A DNA stretch of 64,000 bases. Source: Clostridiales bacterium (GTDB lineage: Bacteria; Bacillota; Clostridia; Oscillospirales; Ruminococcaceae). The notes under the pieces were generated by a model, which ran no database searches, was not told the origin of the DNA, and saw only the letters and a program-made list of their open reading frames with translations. Location: assembly GCA_003150405.1 (NCBI GenBank), contig QAMM01000010.1, positions 1 through 64,000 on the forward strand, read 5' to 3'. Below, piece after piece: positions 17,546 to 25,721 of this stretch; position 1 is the first letter of the stretch; the number at the start of each line of letters is the position of its first letter. The position numbers were made by a program, and so were the translations under genes.

Positions 17546-18958
17546 TTACTGAATGCCAAGCATCAGCTTAGCGGCCTTATAGATGTCCCCACAGCCCAGG
17601 GTGATCACCATATCGCCCGGTTCAGCGTTGGCGAGGACGTAGTCCTTAATCTCCTCAAAGGTATTAAACCAGACGCTGCCGGGGATTTGTTCGCAGAGAT
17701 CCTTAGAATAAATATTGTAGGTGTTTTTTTCCCGAGAACCCATAATCTCGGACAAAACAACCCTGTCGGCAATCTGGAGCACCTCGACAAAATCGTTGAA
17801 CAGCAGCTTGGTACGGGAATAGGTAAAGGGCTGGAACACTGCCCAGACCCGCTGAAAGGGCAGCTTTTTCGCTGCCTCCAGCGTGACACGAAGCTCGGCA
17901 GGATGATGGGCGTAGTCGTCCATAATAGTAACGCCGCCGACCTCTCCCAGCACCTCAAAGCGGCGGCCCGCACCGTAAAAATCCGCAAGAGGAGCGGCAA
18001 GCCCCTCCGCCGGGACACCAGCGATGAGCGCTGCGGCGCAGGCGGCAACAGCGTCCAGCACATTATGCATACCGGGAATGTTAAGGGTGATGTCCGCAAG
18101 CTTTTCCCCCTGCTTCATGAGCACAAAGGACTGCTTTGTGCCGCCAAGCGAGGTGATTTGGGCCGGATAATAGGTGTTCTGTTCACTAAGCCCAAAGGTG
18201 AGCACCGGCTTTTCCGTTTCCAGCCCGGCAACCGCCTTTCGGGAATTGACGTCGTCCCCATTGATCAAAACGGCCTTGGTGGCCATTCCGGCAAATTTAC
18301 GGAAGGATGCAATGATATTCTCAAGGTTTTTAAAGTAGTCTAGGTGATCCTCATCGACGTTGAGAATCACCGCAATATCTGGATGGAGCTTTAAAAAATG
18401 ATCGCAAAACTCGCAGGACTCACAAACCATAACCTCCGACTGGCCCACCCGGCCGTAACCGCCAATTCGCTTTAACTTGCCGCCGATGACGGCGGTGGGG
18501 TCTTTGCCGTTGTCCATCATGATTTGGGTGAGCATGGCGGTGGTGGTGGTTTTGCCGTGGGTGCCGGAAATGCAGATGGCGTTGTCATACCAGCCGGTGA
18601 CGAGGCCAAGCAAATCGGCCCGCTCCATGAGCGGCACACCGCTTGCCTTTGCTGCAATCAGCTCCGGGTTGTCGTTCATAATGGCGGCGGTGTAAACAAT
18701 CAAATCCGCACCCGCAATATTTTCCGCACGCTGGCCCATTGCAACCTCAATGCCGAGGCCGCGCACCAGCTTGAGGATATCGGACTCATTGTTGTCCGAA
18801 CCGGTGATAAAATAGCCTTGTGAATGAAGAATCTGCACCAGCGGAAACATGCCGGAACCGCCAATGCCAATAAAGTGGAGGTGTTTCTTCCCCTTCAATG
18901 GGTTTGCTTGCTGGGTCGTCATACGGAAAAACCGTCCTTTCATCTGGCGGGAATCCAT
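17546..18958 (-). CDS. murC: UDP-N-acetylmuramate--L-alanine ligase MurC
   Basis: Cytoplasmic ATP-dependent ligase that adds the first amino acid, L-Ala, to UDP-MurNAc in peptidoglycan synthesis. The N-terminal Rossmann motif HFIGIGGSGM, the ATP loop GTHGKTTTTAML and the DDYAHHPAE motif define MurC. The length is about 458-470 residues depending on the start: ATG 18958, 18943 and 18922 are all in frame, and AAAGGACGG best serves 18922. It runs divergently from spoVG, with overlapping promoters in 18959-19080. Confidence 0.95.
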   Translation of the reverse strand: MDSRQMKGRFFRMTTQQANPLKGKKHLHFIGIGGSGMFPLVQILHSQGYFITGSDNNESDILKLVRGLGIEVAMGQRAENIAGADLIVYTAAIMNDNPELIAAKASGVPLMERADLLGLVTGWYDNAICISGTHGKTTTTAMLTQIMMDNGKDPTAVIGGKLKRIGGYGRVGQSEVMVCESCEFCDHFLKLHPDIAVILNVDEDHLDYFKNLENIIASFRKFAGMATKAVLINGDDVNSRKAVAGLETEKPVLTFGLSEQNTYYPAQITSLGGTKQSFVLMKQGEKLADITLNIPGMHNVLDAVAACAAALIAGVPAEGLAAPLADFYGAGRRFEVLGEVGGVTIMDDYAHHPAELRVTLEAAKKLPFQRVWAVFQPFTYSRTKLLFNDFVEVLQIADRVVLSEIMGSREKNTYNIYSKDLCEQIPGSVWFNTFEEIKDYVLANAEPGDMVITLGCGDIYKAAKLMLGIQ

Positions 18959-19030
18959 GCCCGCGGTGATAACGCCGCCTATCGCAGAGAAAATATCATC
19001 TAACAGATGATATATCAGCGCCTATCAGGT

Positions 19031-19059
19031 TTGACAATTATTTTCTATCTGTTTATCAT
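19031..19059 (+). promoter_or_regulatory. Sigma-A-type promoter upstream of spoVG
   Basis: TTGACA (19031-19036) and TATCAT (19054-19059) with a 17-bp spacer. On the other strand TTGTCA and TATATC at 17-bp spacing overlap it and point towards murC, so the two genes may share a control region. Confidence 0.6.
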
Positions 19060-19179
19060 TATAGTACATTCCTATGGGTAAATAAACAAAAAAATGGCAC
19101 GCTTTTCCACTCGTGGCCAGTTTTGCTGTATATTTTTGGATTTCCGTTCAAAACTGTATACAGAAAAGGGGGACACACC

Positions 19180-19470
19180 ATGAATATAACAGACATTCGG
19201 GTACGCAAACTCATCACTGAGGGGCGGCTGCGCGCCGTAGTTTCAGTGACCATCAACGACGAAATTGCCATTCACGATATTAAGGTCATTCAGGGACCGG
19301 AACGGCTGTTTGTGGCCATGCCGAGCCGTCGGGAAGAAAACGGCGTCTTTCGGGATATTGTACACCCAATCTCGGTGGAATCCCGGCAGCATTTGGAGCA
19401 CAACATTTTAGAGGCTTATCACGCAGCACTGGAAGAGGCTGAACGGGACAGCACCGGGGATTCCTTTTAG
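19180..19470 (+). CDS. spoVG: Septation / sporulation protein SpoVG
   Basis: A 96-residue site-specific nucleic-acid-binding regulator. MNITDIRVRKL at the start, VTINDEIAIHDIKVIQG and FVAMPSRR are the family's conserved blocks. The start at ATG 19180 follows AAAAGGGGGA. In Bacillus and relatives it affects septation, sporulation and surface genes. It appears monocistronic. Confidence 0.95.
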   Translation: MNITDIRVRKLITEGRLRAVVSVTINDEIAIHDIKVIQGPERLFVAMPSRREENGVFRDIVHPISVESRQHLEHNILEAYHAALEEAERDSTGDSF

Positions 19471-19812
19471 AAACGCGATCCCCAACGGCGGAACAGGGCC
19501 GAAAACAGATACACGTTTCAGCCAGGGGGGAGATTGCCCAACAGGATGCCGGAGCAAGCGCCGGCTTTCCGGTTCTGATGAAACAAGTGCGGCTTTCCAC
19601 GGCGATACAGGTTTGGACAGGCTGCGAAATTCCGGCGGTAAGACAACGGGAAATCCGCGCCGCAGTCGCAAACTGGGCGGTATTCCGAATCCGTGTCTAA
19701 TTCCAGAAGCTGTAAAAGGCGTTTGAGCACAAAATCAAAGGCGGATTTTTCATCAAAATTAGACAAAAAACACAAACCGTTTACAAACCTCTAACAAATT
19801 GTAAAAAACCTC
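19471..19812. other. Intergenic region after spoVG
   Basis: A minus-strand open frame at 19518-19775 (85 codons, with DSEYRPVCDCGADFP) has no clear ribosome-binding site, and I cannot decide whether it is real. No repeat or RNA structure is evident. Confidence 0.3.
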
Positions 19813-19841
19813 TTGATTTTTTGCAAAACCCGTATTATAAT
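19813..19841 (+). promoter_or_regulatory. Orphan sigma-A promoter
   Basis: TTGATT (19813-19818) and a consensus TATAAT (19836-19841) with a 17-bp spacer. No open reading frame follows within the predicted transcript, which runs only to a terminator at about 19950. Confidence 0.65.
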
Positions 19842-19847
19842 TACAAC

Positions 19848-19950
19848 CATCCTAAGAAAAGACAGAATCCTGTCGAATCTGGCAGGCTGTTTAAAGTGAA
19901 TCGTTTTTATTTGACAAAGGCGTCTGCGTAATAATGCGGGCGTTTTTTTT
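19848..19950 (+). ncRNA. Candidate small RNA of about 100 nt
   Basis: The sequence between the promoter at 19813-19841 and a terminator stem (19920-19929 with 19934-19943, loop of four, then eight T) has no ATG and no ribosome-binding site. It contains a small hairpin GACAG-AATC-CTGTC at 19861-19874. It matches no RNA family that I recognise. Promoter plus terminator without a gene is the only evidence. Confidence 0.45.
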
Positions 19951-20378
19951 CGCCCAAAAAATTCGGCAGGTGGAGCATGCTCCGCCTGCTTTTTGTTGGA
20001 TCAACAGGCGGCAAAAATTTCTCTTTCTATTTTGAGGAACAAAACCGGCTTTCGCCATTTGGTTTTCTCGGTGCAAAAATCTGCGTACATATTCCCAGAT
20101 GCGTCCCCATTCCCTTTTGCTGTGCTGAGAGGCAGGCCCCAGTGTTTCAACAGCCACGGTTTTATATGTGAAAAACCGAAGGGCAATCCTCTGTGCGGCG
20201 CATGAAGCCGAACGGTACAGTGCCTCACGCCGGGCACAGCATTCAGCCCATATACACCGCTGTTTCATAACCGCCCGATTCCTGCGGCGGACAAAAACGG
20301 CGTCCGGTTTGGCGGCGCACGGCGGTTCGCCCGTGCCGCTTTGCCTGAAGGGGCAAAAGGCAGCCCGCCTTGTCCGGC
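19951..20378. other. Intergenic region, nothing identified
   Basis: Several overlapping open frames exist on both strands, but none has a recognisable product or a good ribosome-binding site. I see no RNA gene or repeat. Confidence 0.35.
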
Positions 20379-21305
20379 TTAGGCGATCATCTGAGCAAGG
20401 CTGACGATCAGCGGCATGGTGATGATGGAAAACAGGGTGGAGATCGAGACCAGATTGACCGAAAGTTCGGTATCCTGATCAAACTTGGTGGAAAACATGG
20501 TGGAGGCCGCCGCGACCGGTGCGCTGGCGGCAACCACGACCGAAACCAGCAGGGTACCGCGCACACCGCAGAGCCACAGGCCGCCGAGGGTGGCCAGCGG
20601 GATGACAATCAGCCGCAGCAGCATACAAAGATGCGCGCGTGCATCCTTGAGCGCCTTGAAGATATGGGCGTCTGCAAGGTAAAAGCCGACGATGACCATC
20701 GGCAGCGGGGTGTTGAGCGCCGCAAGGTGGCCAATGGGAATGCGGATAATCTCCGGCAGGGTGACCGAACCGAGGAAAAGCGCCAACCCAATGACAATGC
20801 TGACAACGCCGGGGTTTAAGATGAGCTTTTTAGGCGCCAGAGCCTCCTTATCCCCGCTCATGGTTACCAAACCGTAACTCCAGAGAAGCAGATTGAAGAT
20901 GGCCACATAGGCCGCTCCGTAGAAAACCCCGTCCTCTCCCAGCAGTGCCTGCTGAAGCGGCAGGGACATGTAGGCCGCGTTGGAAAAGACCACCGAAAAG
21001 CGCAGCACCCGACGGCGGGCCTCGTTTTTATCGTGAAAAATCAGGTGGGCAAGCAGAATGCCCAGGCCGTGCACTGCGAGCGCCGCAAGGGTGGCAATGC
21101 CCAGGCCGGCGAGCATAGAGGCGTCAAACTCCCGCTGGAAGGACTGGATGATGACGCAGGGGATGACAAAGGCGAGAACAAAATCCGCAATTCCTTTGAC
21201 CGCATTGTGGTTGAGCATCTTTATTTTGCCGCAGGCAACGCCGACTGCGACCAGCAAAAACAGGATGAACACCTGACTTGCTACCTCAAAAAAACTTTCC
21301 GCCAT
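20379..21305 (-). CDS. AEC family transporter (auxin efflux carrier type permease)
   Basis: A 308-residue integral membrane protein with about ten spans in two inverted halves. It starts QVFILFLLVAVGVACGKIKM, and the conserved crossover segments FVLAFVIPCVIIQSF and the LSVNLVSISTLFSIITMPL end are typical of the AEC/BASS-like carriers that export organic acids or amino-acid-like anions. The substrate cannot be inferred. It is monocistronic. Confidence 0.88.
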   Translation of the reverse strand: MAESFFEVASQVFILFLLVAVGVACGKIKMLNHNAVKGIADFVLAFVIPCVIIQSFQREFDASMLAGLGIATLAALAVHGLGILLAHLIFHDKNEARRRVLRFSVVFSNAAYMSLPLQQALLGEDGVFYGAAYVAIFNLLLWSYGLVTMSGDKEALAPKKLILNPGVVSIVIGLALFLGSVTLPEIIRIPIGHLAALNTPLPMVIVGFYLADAHIFKALKDARAHLCMLLRLIVIPLATLGGLWLCGVRGTLLVSVVVAASAPVAAASTMFSTKFDQDTELSVNLVSISTLFSIITMPLIVSLAQMIA

Positions 21306-21419
21306 GGTAAACCCTCTCGTACTTTATTTGTCATACCTGTATAGTTTACCGCAGATTGCCGCCGGATTCAACCTTTTGCAAAAGCGTTCCTGTTTTCTCT
21401 GCTCAATTCCATTGCGGCG

Positions 21420-21865
21420 GCTTTATTTTATAAGTATTTTTTGTTTTTGAAGTTTTATAAGCATAACAACTATAAATAACGCTTTTAACCCGATGTGTTT
21501 TCAACATTAATTCTTATATTATTAGTTTAACTTTTTAAAACAAGCCAAACCAATATGTGTTTTACTTATATTTTAACGCCATTTCTTCCCATCACGTATC
21601 GAGAAACAACGCGATTCATCTTATCAGTTTTGCTGCTATTATTGTTTTAATTATCAGTATTTCTTTTGTATCAAGCAAAATATAATTATAGCTTTTACTA
21701 ATGCAAATTAAGAAGCTATGCTTTTTAATCATTCTGCTTATAGAGGTAATAGCAATAGGTTTGCTTATATTTGACGTTTTCTCATTGAACGTTATTTTTT
21801 ACATTTATAAAAGTTACGCCTATTTTTTAAGCAAATAAGAAGTATTACTTGTGTTTTTAATTGCG
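21420..21865. other. AT-rich spacer of about 450 bp
   Basis: Base composition drops sharply compared with the flanks. Short words such as GCTTAT and TATAAG recur, but I find no gene, clear repeat or terminal inverted repeat. With the adjacent regulator relics it looks like residue of an inserted element. Confidence 0.45.
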
Positions 21866-21870
21866 AAAAA

Positions 21871-21899
21871 GCAGGCCGCATGAATGGAAACGGCCTGCT
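21871..21899 (-). terminator. Intrinsic terminator at the XRE relic
   Basis: An 8-bp stem GCAGGCCG / CGGCCTGC with a 12-base loop. On the minus strand it is followed by CTTTTTC. It directly adjoins the stop codon of the regulator fragment. Confidence 0.6.
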
Positions 21900-22033
21900 T
21901 AGGGTTCAACTGGTTTATTCTGGTTGGTTCTGCCTAATATGTAGTCTGTGGTTGTGTGGTAAAAATCAGCGAGCTTTAATAAATAAGGCATTGGTATGGT
22001 CTGTTCCCCGCGCTCGTACCGCAAATACAGCTC
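21899..22033 (-). pseudogene. C-terminal fragment of an XRE-family regulator
   Basis: The minus strand reads ELYLRYERGEQTIPMPYLLK followed by LADFYHTTTDYILGRTNQN, and stops at 21899-21901. This is the usual last third of Clostridial XRE regulators. An in-frame TAA (22034-22036) precedes it, and the region upstream is out of frame and A-rich, so the DNA-binding N-terminus is lost or degraded. A terminator follows. The similar tail of the intact regulator at 30906-31145 supports the call. Confidence 0.65.
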
Positions 22034-22123
22034 TTAAAACAAGTTGTGCTTTTTCTTTTTTAATTAACAAGCGCTTTGCTTGTTTTTCTCTTTATATAGA
22101 CCGTATAAGACTTCCCTTTGGCA

Positions 22124-22300
22124 TTATTCCTCATCTTCATGCAGGCTTTCAAGCGCCAGACGCACTGCTTCAATCACAAATGCTGAGAAAGTACAGTTCT
22201 GTCCACGGATTTCCTCTTCTACCTGCTCGATTACGTCATTGGGAAACCGTATCGTTTTATTTGTTGTTGGTGGTATGCTTGGTATCTTATACTTCCTCAT
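22124..22300 (-). CDS. Small YlcI/YnfO-like (ribbon-helix-helix type) protein
   Basis: A 58-residue protein: MRKYKIPSIPPTTNKTIRFP and then FSAFVIEAVRLALESLHEDEE. The pattern of a beta strand (NKTIRFP) followed by two helices is that of CopG/Arc-type DNA-binding proteins. AGGTGAGG lies two bases before the ATG at 22300. Small proteins of this kind are common in Firmicutes prophages and conjugative elements. It sits just upstream of an XRE relic in an AT-rich patch. Confidence 0.65.
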   Translation of the reverse strand: MRKYKIPSIPPTTNKTIRFPNDVIEQVEEEIRGQNCTFSAFVIEAVRLALESLHEDEE

Positions 22301-22481
22301 GTCCTCACCTGTTGTAATACTTTTATAAGTTTAGTATGACCGCAAAACATTCGTCTGTCAGCCTTACGTCCGCAATACCCACAGTCTATTGCTGGCAAAA
22401 TATTTGCATTGCTGACCACTCCAAAAATATCCGCTATAATTGGTAATTGATTGGAGTATACCATATTATTTATGAAAAATG

Positions 22482-22513
22482 TTTTTGCTAGAACTGATTG
22501 GTTCTAGCAAAAA
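22482..22513. terminator. Bidirectional terminator-like hairpin
   Basis: A perfect 13-bp stem (TTTTTGCTAGAAC) with a 6-base loop and A/T ends on both sides. It lies 62 bp before the small Cys-containing protein gene. No promoter is evident after it, so the small gene may be read through this hairpin. Confidence 0.65.
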
Positions 22514-22574
22514 TTTATATAAATACTATACGTATTATCTTTTAATTTTATATAAAACAAGAAGGCGACTATAT

Positions 22575-22757
22575 ATGAAAGCCATATTTTGTGACGAATG
22601 TTACTGCATTCAATGGGAGAGCGGGCGCTGTACCCTGCCCGACATTCAACTCAGTGCCGGAGTCTGTCAAAACCGGGAGCTGGTTCCGCTGGGGGAAGAC
22701 GTGATTGCGCCGCTGCGCAAAGCGGGACGCGAAGCCTATTGGACGGACGACGAATAA
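22575..22757 (+). CDS. Small Cys-containing protein, DUF1540-like
   Basis: A 60-residue protein starting MKAIFCDECYCIQWESGRCT and containing IQLSAGVCQNREL. The spacing of the cysteines and the acidic C-terminus resemble DUF1540-type small metal-binding proteins of spore-formers; the match is partial. The start at ATG 22575 follows GAAGG. The function is unknown. Confidence 0.5.
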   Translation: MKAIFCDECYCIQWESGRCTLPDIQLSAGVCQNRELVPLGEDVIAPLRKAGREAYWTDDE

Positions 22758-22850
22758 CCCCCTGTCAATTCAACAGCCTCGGCGTATGCCGTGCTGGGTG
22801 CCCCCGCCCTGAGTCAATTTTTTCACCGTCAATTCTGCGTGGGACGCCAA

Positions 22851-22888
22851 AACCCCCGGAGCCCTTCAGGGTTCCGGGGGTTGCTTTT
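22851..22888 (+). terminator. Intrinsic terminator
   Basis: A strong stem AACCCCCGGA / TCCGGGGGTT with an inner CCCT / AGGG stem, followed by GCTTTTG. Confidence 0.75.
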
Positions 22889-22943
22889 GCCAGCTGGGGG
22901 CAAATTTATTTGATCTGCAATAGTAAATAAAACGCCGCAAACG

Positions 22944-23795
<852 letters not shown>

Positions 23796-23884
23796 GGAAG
23801 CTTCCTCCATTCGGGAAAATAAGATCTTCTCTTACAATATATGCTTCAGCGAACGCCAGAGACACAGCCTGCGGCACTCTAAAA

Positions 23885-23907
23885 AGCCGGATGCTTTGCA
23901 TCCGGCT
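23885..23907 (-). terminator. Intrinsic terminator of the MFS gene
   Basis: A perfect 10-bp stem AGCCGGATGC / GCATCCGGCT with a 3-base loop. On the minus strand it is followed by TTTTTAG. Confidence 0.8.
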
Positions 23908-23926
23908 GAAACAATCTGCTTATATT

Positions 23927-25210
23927 TTATTCGGATTCCATTCCCAGTCCTGCATCATCATGCCGTTTGAGTGTTTTGGAAAGTAACACCAACAGGATGC
24001 AGACCGCAAACACCACAATGTTAAAGACAAATGGAAGCGTGCGATTGATGGAGGAAAGCCAGCCGACCAGCCATCCAAAAGGGGCGCTGCAGCCGATCAT
24101 GACGACGTGCATCAATCCGTATGCACGGGAACGCTCTTCTTTATCGATAAAAAGGGCGGTAAGAGAATCCTTTCGGGGCGCGACCAATGCAAATGCAAAT
24201 GCCTCTGCCAAAGTATAAAGCCAAATCATTGTAAGGTTTTGAGGCGGGGCCAGCAGCAAAAGCAGATGGCTTAGTACATAAAGCCCAAGCCCAATGGGCA
24301 TAACAACCCGGTATTTCATCCGGTTAAAAACACTCTGTACCAGCAGAATAAAAGCCAGCATAACAGCGGCGCGCACCATTGGGAAAATGGGAATATAAGC
24401 CTCTGAAATGCCGAGATTTTGGGTGACGTACAAGCCAAAGAAGTTGCCGGTTACCATGGTGTAAATGTTGTTGAGCACCATAAAGACCACCACAAAAATC
24501 ATGGCAGGGGAATGCAGCATCTTCCGCAATACATCCTTATAGCCAACAAAGAGGCGGAACATCGAGGTGTTTTTGGTTTCTTCCATCCGCTTGCGTCCCA
24601 TTTCGGTCTCAGTTCCCCGGACAAAAAGGATGACAAACTTTGCCGTCATGGAGAGGAAAGAAAAAAAGTAGATAAACCGGACGGCGGTGACCATGCCGAA
24701 CCCGTCAACCAACACGGTGGAAAGGGGCGCGAAAAAGACAGCAATCAAGCCGGTGACCTGAATCCAGGTGAACGCGTTGACCAGCTTGGAATCATCGCAG
24801 TCCTCAACGAAAAGGCAGGTCCAGGAAACATTAGTAATCTGGAACATGCTGTTGCATATAGAGGCCGCAAGAAACCACCAGAAGTCCTGGGCAAACGCCC
24901 AAATCAGGCAGGGCACCGACCATGCAAGGGTGTCAAAAATAATGGTGGTCATGCGGCGGCCGAATTTGTCGGTCAAAACACCGCCGAACAACGCCGTAAC
25001 AACCTGAAAGCACATGCCAATGGTGAGCAGCAGACCAATTTGGGTGTCATTGACACCAAGGGCATACATATATAAGGTGGCAAAGGGTGTAAAAAGGTTG
25101 TATGGGATATTCCAAAGCGGCTCGGTGAGCAAGCTGATTTTTGGGTTTCCCTTGAGTTCAATCAGGGTGCGGAACAGGTCGTGCCGCTTTAATTTTTCAG
25201 AGATATTCAT
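23927..25210 (-). CDS. Major facilitator superfamily transporter
   Basis: A 427-residue permease with about twelve spans. The loop between spans 2 and 3, GGVLTDKFGRRMTTI, is the MFS signature, and a second DKEERSRAYGL loop lies in the C-terminal half. An N-terminal cytoplasmic helix precedes the first span. The substrate is unknown. It is monocistronic with its own terminator. Confidence 0.88.
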   Translation of the reverse strand: MNISEKLKRHDLFRTLIELKGNPKISLLTEPLWNIPYNLFTPFATLYMYALGVNDTQIGLLLTIGMCFQVVTALFGGVLTDKFGRRMTTIIFDTLAWSVPCLIWAFAQDFWWFLAASICNSMFQITNVSWTCLFVEDCDDSKLVNAFTWIQVTGLIAVFFAPLSTVLVDGFGMVTAVRFIYFFSFLSMTAKFVILFVRGTETEMGRKRMEETKNTSMFRLFVGYKDVLRKMLHSPAMIFVVVFMVLNNIYTMVTGNFFGLYVTQNLGISEAYIPIFPMVRAAVMLAFILLVQSVFNRMKYRVVMPIGLGLYVLSHLLLLLAPPQNLTMIWLYTLAEAFAFALVAPRKDSLTALFIDKEERSRAYGLMHVVMIGCSAPFGWLVGWLSSINRTLPFVFNIVVFAVCILLVLLSKTLKRHDDAGLGMESE

Positions 25211-25640
25211 GGTATCATCCTTTGATCAACGCACAGGGCGCCGAGTTTTGTCTTGTGCTGGAATTCCCACGGCTCGAAACCGTATAACGAGAATGCAGAA
25301 ATCAGTTTGGTGCTGTACCAAAAATTATACCGCCGGCCGCCCTAGAACCGGTATGGCCGATCGAAAAGGAACATCTGCGGAACAGTATTAATAAAATTTG
25401 TGAAACTCTTACATTTACAAGATCTTAACAGCTTCAACAAAAAAAGAACAGCCACATCCATCTGCGGAAACAACGGCTGGCTGCTGCGCGGAACGCCCGC
25501 GGCATGGGCAACCAGCCGGCTAAGCGTACCATAACACGATGTAATTTACCACATTCGCCTGTTAAAATCAATGGGAAAAAAGTTCAAATAAAGTGGGGAT
25601 TCTTTGTATAACATTTTGGGAAAGAAGTTTGTAATGTGTA
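25211..25640. other. Intergenic region between the MFS and nrdD genes
   Basis: About 430 bp between divergent genes. No gene or RNA is recognised. The nrdD promoter and NrdR-like sites begin at 25641. Confidence 0.4.
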
Positions 25641-25669
25641 TTGACTTCACCCTATATCTACACTATAAT
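25641..25669 (+). promoter_or_regulatory. Sigma-A promoter of the nrdD operon
   Basis: TTGACT (25641-25646) and TATAAT (25664-25669) with a 17-bp spacer. The -10 lies within the upstream NrdR-like box. Confidence 0.8.
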
Positions 25670-25705
25670 GTAGAAGATATATTTTCAGAGCACAATATCT
25701 TGTAT
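25658..25705 (+). promoter_or_regulatory. Tandem NrdR-box-like sites
   Basis: The downstream box, GCACAATATCTTGTAT (25690-25705), matches 14 of 16 positions of the NrdR consensus as I know it. A weaker palindromic box, CTACACTATAATGTAG (25658-25673), lies exactly 32 bp upstream, about three helical turns, which is the usual NrdR arrangement. NrdR is the ATP/dATP-sensing repressor of ribonucleotide reductase genes; its own gene is not in the window. Confidence 0.7.
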
Positions 25706-25721
25706 GGAAGGATGTAAAGAA

